Shown here one piece after another: positions 7,414-15,809 of a DNA stretch of 24,492 bases. Numbering within the stretch: the first letter of the stretch is position 1; every line of letters starts with the position of its first letter. The DNA lies in NCBI GenBank assembly GCA_002309035.1, contig DBWT01000037.1, positions 1-24,492 of the forward strand, written 5' to 3'. The notes under the pieces were generated by a model. It saw only the letters and a program-made list of their open reading frames with translations. It did no database searches and was not told the origin of the DNA. Origin of the DNA: Caryophanales bacterium UBA1231. Its GTDB lineage: Bacteria; Bacillota_I; Bacilli_A; ML615J-28; CAG-313. A program made the position numbers and the translations under genes.

Positions 7414-8433
7414 ATGAAATATCAAGTAAAATGTCAAAGTATTCCAAATATGCCATGGCAAGACAAACCAAAGAATTGTAGTTCTGTCGTTTGGCGTTAT
7501 CAAAACAACCCAATTATTCCTAGAAATCCACAACCAGGGATTTCAAGAATCTTCAATAGTGCGGTTGTCTATAGAGATAATGAATTTATTGGCGTTTTTA
7601 GATGCGAAGATGAAACATCACTTCCACATTTAAGAGTTGGTCATTCTGCTGACGGAATCAACTGGAAAATGGAAGAAGAAAGAATTCATTTCAAAGATGA
7701 AAAAGGCAATGACTTCCAACCATATTATGCATATGACCCAAGAGTTGTTAAAGTCGAAGGTGAAGACAAATACTATGTTATTTGGTGTACTGATTTTTAT
7801 GGTCCAACAATTGGACTTGCCGAAACAAAAGACTTTAAGACTTTCATAAGAAGAGAAAATTCATTCTTACCATGTAATCGAAATGGTGTTTTATTCCCTA
7901 AAAAGATTAATGGTGAATATGCGATGCTTTCTCGTCCATCAGATAATGGACATACAGCATTCGGTGATATTTTCGTAAGCTATAGTAAAGATTTAACTTA
8001 TTGGGGCAAACATCGTCACGTCATGGAAAGAGGTGGCAGTGGATGGTGGCAAGGCCTAAAAATAGGTGGAGGTCCAGCCCCTATTGAAACAAGTATAGGT
8101 TGGTTATTAATTTACCATGGTGTAATTTTAAATTGTAATGGTTATGTTTATTCATTTGGTGTAGCTATTTTGGATAAAGATAATCCATCAATTGTTAAAT
8201 ATCGTTCGAAAAATTATATATTAACACCGGAAGAGCCATATGAAACAGTAGGCTTCGTTCCTAATGTTACATTCCCTTGTGCAACATTAGTTAATGATGA
8301 TGGCCGTGTAGCAATATATTATGGTGCTGCTGACTCATATGTTGCTTTAGCTTTCACAACAATTGATGATTTAATTGATTATTGTATAAAAACATCTGAA
8401 GGTGTTGGAAGAGATGGTGATATAGGAAGATGA
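7414..8433 (+). CDS. GH130 beta-mannoside phosphorylase (first copy)
   Basis: A 339-residue five-bladed beta-propeller enzyme without a signal peptide, so cytoplasmic. GH130 phosphorylases split beta-1,4-mannosides with phosphate to release alpha-mannose-1-phosphate. Visible signatures are RYQNNPIIPRNP near the N terminus, YDPRV with the catalytic D108, NRNGVLFPKKING at 155-167, SRP at 173-175, GGGPAPIET at 218-226 and YHGV with H235. The Arg residues near 156 and 174 and H235 are candidate phosphate contacts by analogy, not alignment. The N terminus differs markedly from the second copy at 10304, so the two probably prefer different acceptors or chain lengths; the subfamily is not assigned. 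It starts one base after the lacI stop behind AAAGGAGA, and its TGA overlaps the next ATG. Confidence 0.88.
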   Translation: MKYQVKCQSIPNMPWQDKPKNCSSVVWRYQNNPIIPRNPQPGISRIFNSAVVYRDNEFIGVFRCEDETSLPHLRVGHSADGINWKMEEERIHFKDEKGNDFQPYYAYDPRVVKVEGEDKYYVIWCTDFYGPTIGLAETKDFKTFIRRENSFLPCNRNGVLFPKKINGEYAMLSRPSDNGHTAFGDIFVSYSKDLTYWGKHRHVMERGGSGWWQGLKIGGGPAPIETSIGWLLIYHGVILNCNGYVYSFGVAILDKDNPSIVKYRSKNYILTPEEPYETVGFVPNVTFPCATLVNDDGRVAIYYGAADSYVALAFTTIDDLIDYCIKTSEGVGRDGDIGR

Positions 8434-10307
8434 GAAAGATATTATCGATTTTCGTAATTTTATTTATAAGTTTAATGATATTTGGTTGTGAGAAAGATAT
8501 GAATGTAGACCCAACTCCAAAACCAGAAGGTAATGTATTTAGTACAGTTTATGTTATTGGTGAAGCAAAACAATACGAAAAACTTGAACTTGCATTATTT
8601 GAAAATAAATTAAGAATTGCTTCTGACGGCAATCCATATGATTACTCATATATGAAGGTTGTAGCTTCAATTACAGCTCCAAGTGGTGAAACACTTGAAA
8701 TGTTAGCTTTTTGGTATCAAGATTATGACATGACATTCAATACATCACTTGGTAAATCACCAGGATCAATTAATGGTGTAGCATCAACTAATCCAGATGA
8801 ACCTCAAGGTTTAGGAACAGTTACAGCGAAAGGTGACCCACATTATCGTGTTCGTTTCTTACCACTTGAAAGTGGAGAATACAATATTGAATTTAAAGTA
8901 TATAAGTTAGGTACGCTTGTTTCAACTGAACATCAAATGAAAGTGAATGTTGCGGGAAGCGACAAACAATATAAAGGCTTTATTCAAGTTGATAAATCAA
9001 ATAATCAATCATTCATTTATGGATTAAGCAAAGAAACATATGTTCCTATGGGACAAAACTGTGCATGGTATACATCTTCAACTAGAAAAACAAAGGACTA
9101 TGAAGTATGGTTCAATGAGATGGCTGAAGTTGGTATGAACCAAACAAGAATTTGGCTTGCTCCTTGGGGCTTCTCAATGCATAGTGGTACAAGCTACAAT
9201 GACTTTTCAAGTCGTTATGCAGCACTTGCACGTTTAGATAAAGTAGTTGATTATTTAGAAGAATACGAAATATATACATTACTTTGTTTAATTAACCATG
9301 GTCAATTTTCATCTACTGTTAATCCAACATGGAATGAAAACCCATATAATAAAGCTAATGGTGGTATTTTAGATAAAGCTAGTGATTTCTTCACTAAAGA
9401 AGAAGCAAGAACAATTTATAAAAATGAACTATTATATGTTATCGCAAGATACTCATATTCACCATACATTATGGCATGGGAATTATTCAATGAAGTTGAC
9501 TGGTGCGATAATTATGCAATGCTATCAACATACTATAAATCATGGCATGATGAAATGGGAAAATTTATTAAAGCTAATGACCCATATCATCATATGGTAA
9601 CAACATCATACAAAGGAACAACAGGTAATGGTTTTACTTTAGATTGTATTGATTTTGCATCACCACATGATTATTCATACACAAATAAAAACTTAATCAC
9701 TAATGTTTCATCAACACAAGCTGATTTAATGGGTAGATATCATAAACCAGTATTCTTTGGTGAAATAGGTATTAGTGGAGAAAATGGTTATCAAAACTGG
9801 CAAAAAGATCCAACAGGTATTATTATTCATCAAAGCATGTGGGCAGGTATGATGAGTGGTGCCGGAGGAGCAATGAACTGGTGGTGGGATAGTTTAGTAC
9901 ATCCTTATAACCTATATTATCGTTTTGAAGGTGCTTCTTTATTCTCTAAACAATTAAACCTAACAGGTAGTGATTTAGAAAGACTTCAAAACTTAAATTG
10001 TACAATTTCTAATTCTAATATTAGTATTTTAGGTTATCGTTTTAATAATCGTATTTATGGTTATTTATATGATAAATCTTGGACTTATTACAATAATAGT
10101 ATTATTAATAAAAACAATGTTAATGTTTCAATTCCTGTTGGTTCAAATCAATTTAATACAGGATCATATATATTAACATTCTATAATACAACAACTAATG
10201 AAATAATTAAACAACAATCAGTTACAGCATCTAATGGTTCAATATCATTTAGAGTTGATTCAATCCAAACTGATCTTGCGTTTATCATTGAGGCGGAGGT
10301 TCTATGA
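8430..10307 (+). CDS. GH5-like (clan GH-A) glycoside hydrolase lipoprotein with DUF5060-like N-terminal domain
   Basis: A 625-residue surface lipoprotein (lipobox IFGC, C20). Residues about 35-175 resemble the DUF5060 beta-sandwich found ahead of clan GH-A hydrolases (NPYDYSYMKVVASITAPSG, SGEYNIEFKVY). Residues about 185-510 form the (beta/alpha)8 catalytic domain: TRIWLAPWG strand, WELFNEVDW with acid/base E355, and FFGEIGISG with nucleophile E445, 90 residues apart. A C-terminal beta domain occupies about 515-625. Clan GH-A is firm, and GH5 is the best family guess. In this locus an endo- or exo-acting beta-mannanase/mannosidase role is inferred. Both ends use ATGA overlaps with the flanking GH130 genes, implying translational coupling. 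Confidence 0.8.
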   Translation: MRKILSIFVILFISLMIFGCEKDMNVDPTPKPEGNVFSTVYVIGEAKQYEKLELALFENKLRIASDGNPYDYSYMKVVASITAPSGETLEMLAFWYQDYDMTFNTSLGKSPGSINGVASTNPDEPQGLGTVTAKGDPHYRVRFLPLESGEYNIEFKVYKLGTLVSTEHQMKVNVAGSDKQYKGFIQVDKSNNQSFIYGLSKETYVPMGQNCAWYTSSTRKTKDYEVWFNEMAEVGMNQTRIWLAPWGFSMHSGTSYNDFSSRYAALARLDKVVDYLEEYEIYTLLCLINHGQFSSTVNPTWNENPYNKANGGILDKASDFFTKEEARTIYKNELLYVIARYSYSPYIMAWELFNEVDWCDNYAMLSTYYKSWHDEMGKFIKANDPYHHMVTTSYKGTTGNGFTLDCIDFASPHDYSYTNKNLITNVSSTQADLMGRYHKPVFFGEIGISGENGYQNWQKDPTGIIIHQSMWAGMMSGAGGAMNWWWDSLVHPYNLYYRFEGASLFSKQLNLTGSDLERLQNLNCTISNSNISILGYRFNNRIYGYLYDKSWTYYNNSIINKNNVNVSIPVGSNQFNTGSYILTFYNTTTNEIIKQQSVTASNGSISFRVDSIQTDLAFIIEAEVL

Positions 10308-11314
10308 AATTTATAAAATATCAGGGAAACCCCATAATTAAGCCTAATAAAGATAATTATTTTGAAGACTTAGTTGTTTGTAATCCTGCAGCTTGGTATG
10401 AGAATGGAACATTCTATATGATTTATCGTTCTGCAGGTAATGATAAAGAACATTATATTTACTTAAATCTTGCGACATCAAAAGATGGATTTAATTTCAC
10501 AAGATATGAAAATAATCCAGTATTGAAACCAACACCTGATAATTATGATTCTGGTTGTTGTGAAGATCCAAGATTAATTAAAATGGGTGAAACATTTTAT
10601 TTAACATATGCTTATCGTCCATTCCCTCCAGGAAGATATTGGGAAGAAGACCATTATATTCCAACAGGATATAATCTTGATGAAACTTGTCCTAATGGTT
10701 TAAAATGGAATCTATCAAATACTGCACTAGCCATCAGTAATGATTTAAAACATTTCAAAAAGCTAGGTCGTATTACAGATTTTAATAGTGATAACCGCGA
10801 TGTTATCTTATTCCCAAGAAAAATCAATGGTATGTTCTATCGTTTAGAACGTCCAGTAGAACTAGTTGGAGAAGAATATGGATGTGATGTTCCATCTGTT
10901 TGGCTTAATAAATCAGATAATTTAATGGAATGGCCAAAGCCAACATTATTATTAAAGCCAGAACAAGAATGGGAAATGAAAAAAATGGGAGGATCGACTC
11001 CTCCACTTGAAACCAAAGATGGTTGGTTAGTTCTATACCATGGTGTATCAGAAAAAGATTCTGGTTATCGTGTTGGTGCAGTCCTTCTTGATTTAGACAA
11101 TCCTCAAAAGGTTTTAGCTAGAACAAAAGACTTTTTGATGGAACCAGAATTTCCATATGAGGTAGATGGCTACTATAATGGCTGTGTCTTCCCAACGGGA
11201 AATGTTATTAAAGATGGAGTATTATATATATATTATGGTGGTGCAGATCGATATGTCAATGTTGCCACTTGTAAATTAGACGATTTATTAAAACATTTGA
11301 AAGGAGAAAAATAA
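10304..11314 (+). CDS. GH130 beta-mannoside phosphorylase (second copy)
   Basis: A 336-residue cytoplasmic GH130 protein without a signal peptide. Signatures are CNPAAWYENGTFYMIYRS near the N terminus, CCEDPRLI with the catalytic D88, DVILFPRKING at 166-176, ERP at 182-184, GGSTPPLET at 229-237 and YHGV with H246. It carries the longer insert between the DPR motif and the FPRKING motif (AYRPFPPGRYW to SDNRD) that the first copy lacks, so it belongs to a different subgroup. H246 and nearby arginines suggest phosphorolysis rather than hydrolysis, but GH130 includes hydrolases and this cannot be settled by eye. AGGCGGAGGT lies before the ATG, which overlaps the TGA of the GH5-like gene. Confidence 0.87.
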   Translation: MKFIKYQGNPIIKPNKDNYFEDLVVCNPAAWYENGTFYMIYRSAGNDKEHYIYLNLATSKDGFNFTRYENNPVLKPTPDNYDSGCCEDPRLIKMGETFYLTYAYRPFPPGRYWEEDHYIPTGYNLDETCPNGLKWNLSNTALAISNDLKHFKKLGRITDFNSDNRDVILFPRKINGMFYRLERPVELVGEEYGCDVPSVWLNKSDNLMEWPKPTLLLKPEQEWEMKKMGGSTPPLETKDGWLVLYHGVSEKDSGYRVGAVLLDLDNPQKVLARTKDFLMEPEFPYEVDGYYNGCVFPTGNVIKDGVLYIYYGGADRYVNVATCKLDDLLKHLKGEK

Positions 11315-12789
11315 TGAACTTTAAAAAACTATTTACAATCTTTGTTTGTTTAACTTTAGTATTTGTTATTTATGGTTGTAGTTGTGGTGGTGATCCAGAG
11401 GTTCCTAAAGAATCTTATTGGGATGCCGATGGTAATGGAATCCCAGATTGGCAAGAAGAAGAATGCACAATTACATTTGCTACATGGGCATATACAAAAG
11501 ATGAATATGTTACAATCGATACAGTAATGGCTGATCGTTTCATGGAAAAATATCCAAACATTAAAATCCAATTTGTCCTAGCTGGTGAAGAATACGAATA
11601 TGATGAAAATATGATGACTTATATGGAAGCAGATCAGTTACCAGACGTATTCTTAATCAGAAGATTAGAAACATTCTTACCTTATAAGATGCTTGCTGAT
11701 ATAACTGATATGTACAAGAATGACCCTGATACAAAATATATTTTCAAATCACTTCGTAATTCAGGTGTGTTTGATGGCAAACGTTATGCTGTTCCTACAT
11801 ATATTTATCCAGAATTCTGGGTAGTTAATAAGACTTTACTTGCTGAAAAGAACATTCCAATTCCAACATACGATTGGACATGGGATCAAATGGTTCAAAT
11901 TGCTAAAGCAGCTAGAGATGATGTACAACACATCATTGGTCTATATGGTAGAGAAGGCTATTATGGTGAAGGCGGTACAAGAGCATTTAGAGAAGAACTT
12001 CCAAAAATCTTAAAGATGAAAGAAGATTCAGCAACAGGTTCATATTGGGCTGCTCAAGCATTTGATGGCACTCGTTTCAATTATGATGATAATGTGTTCC
12101 TAGAAGCAATGAATAGAGTTAAAACTGCTATTGATGAAGGTTGGTTAAATCCTGGATTAACAAGTGAAGAAAAATTAGAATACTATAATGATGAATCATT
12201 TGTTCCATCAACTTCAGGTAAAGTTGCTGTTTGGAGAGAACCTTCTTGGAGTTTCAAAGATGAAAAATCAAAAATCGAATTTGATTGGGATATTTATCCA
12301 GGTCCAAGTGGAGTATCAGGTGGTAACACAGATATCATCGGTATTTCAAGCATATGTAAACATAAACAAGCAGCTTATCAATTCATGAAATGGATGAGCT
12401 ATTCAGAAGATGGAATTCTAGCTCGTTTCGATATTTTCGAAAACTATGGCGAAGAATTATATCAACAAGGTAATAACTATCCATATCCAATTGTTGACTA
12501 CGGCGTAGATGCAAATGGTGTCAACAAAATTTGGGACAACATTCCATATGGATCAACTGCTCCAGGTCTTGTTTCATGGCAATATCTTGAAGCACTTCGT
12601 AATGGTGCGTTCGTATTAAATAAAGAAACAATCGGTTGGGATGCTGTTGACTATGTGGTTGGTGGTTACTTTAGACAAGTATATAGTGGTGAACAACAAT
12701 TTGCTGCTGTCAGACAATCAATTCAAAACGATGCAGATTCTGAGTTCCAAAGAATTAAAGAAGAACTTATTGCAATTCTTAATGGATAA
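11314..12789 (+). CDS. Sugar ABC transporter substrate-binding lipoprotein with an EF-hand-like loop
   Basis: A 491-residue extracellular solute-binding protein (family 1 type). The lipobox is VIYGC (C22). Just after it, residues 37-48 read DADGNGIPDWQE, a textbook DxDxNGxxDxxE calcium loop as in EF-hands and thrombospondin type-3 repeats. The binding domain runs from about residue 51 (TITFATWAY) to the end, with typical segments (MADRFMEKYPNIKIQF, QLPDVFLI, KQAAYQFMKWMS). It should capture oligosaccharides and deliver them to an ABC permease. Its start overlaps the GH130 stop by one base (TAATG) behind AAAGGAG. It is separated from the following gene by 71 bases, the largest gap in the operon, which contains repeats. 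Confidence 0.93.
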   Translation: MNFKKLFTIFVCLTLVFVIYGCSCGGDPEVPKESYWDADGNGIPDWQEEECTITFATWAYTKDEYVTIDTVMADRFMEKYPNIKIQFVLAGEEYEYDENMMTYMEADQLPDVFLIRRLETFLPYKMLADITDMYKNDPDTKYIFKSLRNSGVFDGKRYAVPTYIYPEFWVVNKTLLAEKNIPIPTYDWTWDQMVQIAKAARDDVQHIIGLYGREGYYGEGGTRAFREELPKILKMKEDSATGSYWAAQAFDGTRFNYDDNVFLEAMNRVKTAIDEGWLNPGLTSEEKLEYYNDESFVPSTSGKVAVWREPSWSFKDEKSKIEFDWDIYPGPSGVSGGNTDIIGISSICKHKQAAYQFMKWMSYSEDGILARFDIFENYGEELYQQGNNYPYPIVDYGVDANGVNKIWDNIPYGSTAPGLVSWQYLEALRNGAFVLNKETIGWDAVDYVVGGYFRQVYSGEQQFAAVRQSIQNDADSEFQRIKEELIAILNG

Positions 12790-12790
12790 T

Positions 12791-12808
12791 AATTTATTTA
12801 AATAAATT
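12791..12808. repeat. AT-only perfect palindrome in the SBP / fusion-gene gap
   Basis: AATTTATTTAAATAAATT is an 18-base perfect inverted repeat two bases past the SBP stop. As RNA it would form only a weak A-U stem and it lacks a T-tract, so it is not a convincing terminator. A mild role in mRNA end protection or differential expression of the binding protein is possible. Confidence 0.6.
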
Positions 12809-12834
12809 AATTACAATTAATTACAATTAATTAA
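12805..12834 (+). repeat. Three tandem 10-bp repeats (AATTAATTAC)
   Basis: Units at 12805-12814, 12815-12824 and 12825-12834, the last ending A instead of C. The unit length is close to one DNA turn. The repeats lie 27 bases before the next start codon and contain TACAAT hexamers, but there is no matching -35. Confidence 0.75.
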
Positions 12835-12860
12835 GCTCTAATTATTTAGGGGGTGGGGTT

Positions 12861-15809
12861 ATGAATAGAACCAATAAAATATTAAAAATATATATTTTGT
12901 TACTTTTTATAGTGACAATCATTTTCTATGCTCCATTCCCTAAATCTTTTGCTAAAACAGATAGTGAATGGTACGATAGTGGTGCATTCCGTGAAAACAC
13001 ATATTATCGTGTACTATCCAATTGGCAAAAGACTTATCAAAAGATAAGTAATGTAAATGAATCTTTTGAGGGAACATCAACAACTGATCCAGTTATTGAT
13101 AGTGAAAAAGGTTCAGTATATCGTGCTGAAAAAGAACAAGTAATTACATATCAAGTTAATGTTACAAAGACTGGTTTATATTACTTAGCTCTTGATTACA
13201 AATTAGAGACAGTTTATACAACTAATCCAACAGTAGATGTTATTATTAACAATCAAGTTCAATACAATGAATTAGAACAAATTAAACTAAATGTATTGTT
13301 TAATTCAACACCAAGAGAAGAAGCAAACAAATACAATAGATATGGTGATGAATTAGTTCCATATTCTGATTCATTGAATATTTGGTATCACGATAGTTTA
13401 AGCGATACATTTAATGAAATGGCAGAACCTATGATGGTTTTACTAATTGCGGGAGAAAATAAAATAGAACTAGTAGTTCATGATGAAATGCTCGTAGGTA
13501 AACTATACATTGAACCAAATCAAAAATTAGTAAGTTATAGTGATTATATTAGTAATTATCAAAGTTCAGTTCGACCTAAAAAAGTAATTGAAATACAAGG
13601 TGAATCATTTACTAGTAAAAATGATGTTGAAATAAAACCATCATATTATAAGTCTTATAAAATGACACCTGCATCTTATAAGAACCAAGTCTTAAATATG
13701 TTAGATGGTGGTTCTCAATCACGTTCAGGTATGTCAGTAACATACACATTTAATGTTTTAGAGGATGGTTTATATAATCTATCATTTAAATATAAACAAA
13801 ATAGTTTAGCTGGTCTTGCTGTTGGAAAGAATATATATATTGATGGTGTAATTCCATTTGCTGAAATGGAAGATTATCTATTCCCATATCAAAAGAAATG
13901 GGTTAATTACACACTTCATAATGATAAGGGTAATTTTGAATTCTATTTAACTAAAGGTGAACATACTATTACATTTGAATCAACTAGTAAACACGTTGTT
14001 GATGAAATTGATAGATTGTATTCAATTATGGATAGTATCAATAGTATTGGTATCACAATTAATACAATTACAGGTTCATCTTCAAATACAAATATTACTT
14101 GGAAAATTACTGATTATTTACCTAATTTATCTGATGATTTAAATAGATTAAGCGATGAATTATTAGAAATCTACAACTACATTAATTCACTTAATCCAAC
14201 ATCAAAAGAAGCAAGTGAAGTATCAACTTTAAAAGTTGCTTCAAAAACACTAAAAAGACTTGCTAAAAGTCCTAATAAAATACAAAACCGCTTATCTGAA
14301 TTTTCAAAAGGAAGTGGTTCTAGTTATCAACTTATTGGTAGTGCAATTGGTTATTTAATTAATCAATCAATGGATATCGATTATTTCTGCTTCAACTATA
14401 GTAGTTATAAAATGCCAAGTGCAAACGGTAATATCTTTGGTCGTCTTTGGTTCTCTATTAAATCATTCTTCTATTCATTCTTTGATGAAAGATATAATTT
14501 GAGTTTAAGTAAAGATGCTAATACAATCGATGTTTTAGTTTCAACAAGTAATTTATACGCAAATATTATGCAAGAGATCATCGATGAAGAATTTACAAAG
14601 AGAACAGGTATCAAAGTTAGACTTAATATTTTATCTAATACACAATCAATTGTTTTGAACAATGCTACAAACACAAACCCAGATGTTGTTTTAGACTTAG
14701 ATTCTTGGGTACCATACACATATGCACTGAGAGGAATGTTAGTTGATTTATCGAAGTTTAATGGATTTAATGAAGTAACAAAAGATATATATTCATCTAA
14801 CTTTACACCTCTAATATATGAAGATGGTGTTTATGGTATACCTTCAACACAAGGTATGCAGTTGATGTTCTATCGAACTGATATTCTTTCTTCAATTGGT
14901 TTAACTGCTCCTGACACTTGGGAAGATGTCTTGAAGATGCTTCCAACACTTCAAAGCTATCAAATGAATTTCTTCCATCCACTTGGTAGTGATTCAGCAT
15001 ATAAAGGATTTGGTTTAACATCACAATTCTTCTATATGTTTGGTAGCGAAGTATATACTGAAAATGGCTTTACAACAAATATTAATTCAGATGCTTCAGT
15101 TGAAGCAATTAAATATATGACAGATTTATTCAATATATATAATCTTCCTCAACAAGTTGCATCATTCTTTGAACACTTTAGATCAGGAACACTTCCAATT
15201 GGTATTGCCGGAATTGATATGTACTTACAATTAAAATATGCTTGTCCTGAACTTTCAGGTCAATGGGGAGTACTTCCTATTCCAGGTATGTTAAACACTG
15301 AAACTTCAGAAGTTGAACGTTGGACTAGTACATATGGTAAATGTTCAATTATGTTTAAAGCAAGTACAAAACAAGATAAAGCATGGGAATTCTTAAAATG
15401 GTGGCATCAAGCAGATACACAAACAACATATGTTAGTAAAATTAAAACATATTTAGGTGAAAGATATCTAATTGTACCTGCCAATATTGAAGCACTTAGC
15501 AATTCTCCATGGGATTTAAAGATTAAAGAACAAATAATTGCTGCGGCTAGATGGAGTAGAATTGCTGCCATCACACCAGGTAGTTATATAGTTGAACGTG
15601 AAATCAGTAACGTTTGGAATAAAGTAGTAATTGATAAGATTAATGTTAGGGTTGCGATAAACCAATCAGTTCCTAAGATTAATCGAGAACTTCAACGTAA
15701 ATTTGAAGAATTTAGATATCTCAAAAATGGTGAAATTATCAAAGATTATGTTGTACCAACAAATAGTAATATATATCGTTGGGTGAAGGGTAGGGAGTAT
15801 TATGAGTAA
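12861..15809 (+). CDS. Large secreted fusion: two beta-sandwich (CBM-like) domains plus extracellular solute-binding domain
   Basis: A 982-residue protein with a Sec signal or N-terminal anchor (hydrophobic 10-24, possible cleavage SFA-K after A31) and no lipobox. Residues about 85-220 and 241-376 are two beta-sandwich domains, each with a GLY-rich strand pattern (TKTGLYYLALDYKL; EDGLYNLSFKYKQ) typical of CBM35-like modules. Residues about 380-500 are a helical linker. Residues about 552-930 form an ABC solute-binding domain (IMQEIIDEEFTKRTGIKVRLNI, NPDVVLDLDSW, YGIPSTQGMQLMFYRTDIL, KAWEFLKWWH). Ordinary binding proteins have about 400-500 residues, so this is an unusual fusion. It probably gathers polysaccharide and presents chains to permease pair 1, whose first gene overlaps it by 8 bases. 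AGGGGGTGGGG precedes the ATG. Confidence 0.8.
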   Translation: MNRTNKILKIYILLLFIVTIIFYAPFPKSFAKTDSEWYDSGAFRENTYYRVLSNWQKTYQKISNVNESFEGTSTTDPVIDSEKGSVYRAEKEQVITYQVNVTKTGLYYLALDYKLETVYTTNPTVDVIINNQVQYNELEQIKLNVLFNSTPREEANKYNRYGDELVPYSDSLNIWYHDSLSDTFNEMAEPMMVLLIAGENKIELVVHDEMLVGKLYIEPNQKLVSYSDYISNYQSSVRPKKVIEIQGESFTSKNDVEIKPSYYKSYKMTPASYKNQVLNMLDGGSQSRSGMSVTYTFNVLEDGLYNLSFKYKQNSLAGLAVGKNIYIDGVIPFAEMEDYLFPYQKKWVNYTLHNDKGNFEFYLTKGEHTITFESTSKHVVDEIDRLYSIMDSINSIGITINTITGSSSNTNITWKITDYLPNLSDDLNRLSDELLEIYNYINSLNPTSKEASEVSTLKVASKTLKRLAKSPNKIQNRLSEFSKGSGSSYQLIGSAIGYLINQSMDIDYFCFNYSSYKMPSANGNIFGRLWFSIKSFFYSFFDERYNLSLSKDANTIDVLVSTSNLYANIMQEIIDEEFTKRTGIKVRLNILSNTQSIVLNNATNTNPDVVLDLDSWVPYTYALRGMLVDLSKFNGFNEVTKDIYSSNFTPLIYEDGVYGIPSTQGMQLMFYRTDILSSIGLTAPDTWEDVLKMLPTLQSYQMNFFHPLGSDSAYKGFGLTSQFFYMFGSEVYTENGFTTNINSDASVEAIKYMTDLFNIYNLPQQVASFFEHFRSGTLPIGIAGIDMYLQLKYACPELSGQWGVLPIPGMLNTETSEVERWTSTYGKCSIMFKASTKQDKAWEFLKWWHQADTQTTYVSKIKTYLGERYLIVPANIEALSNSPWDLKIKEQIIAAARWSRIAAITPGSYIVEREISNVWNKVVIDKINVRVAINQSVPKINRELQRKFEEFRYLKNGEIIKDYVVPTNSNIYRWVKGREYYE

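Noticed and set aside
12791..12808. AT palindrome as a rho-independent terminator
   Set aside because: The stem has no G-C pair and no T-tract follows; the operon seems to continue.
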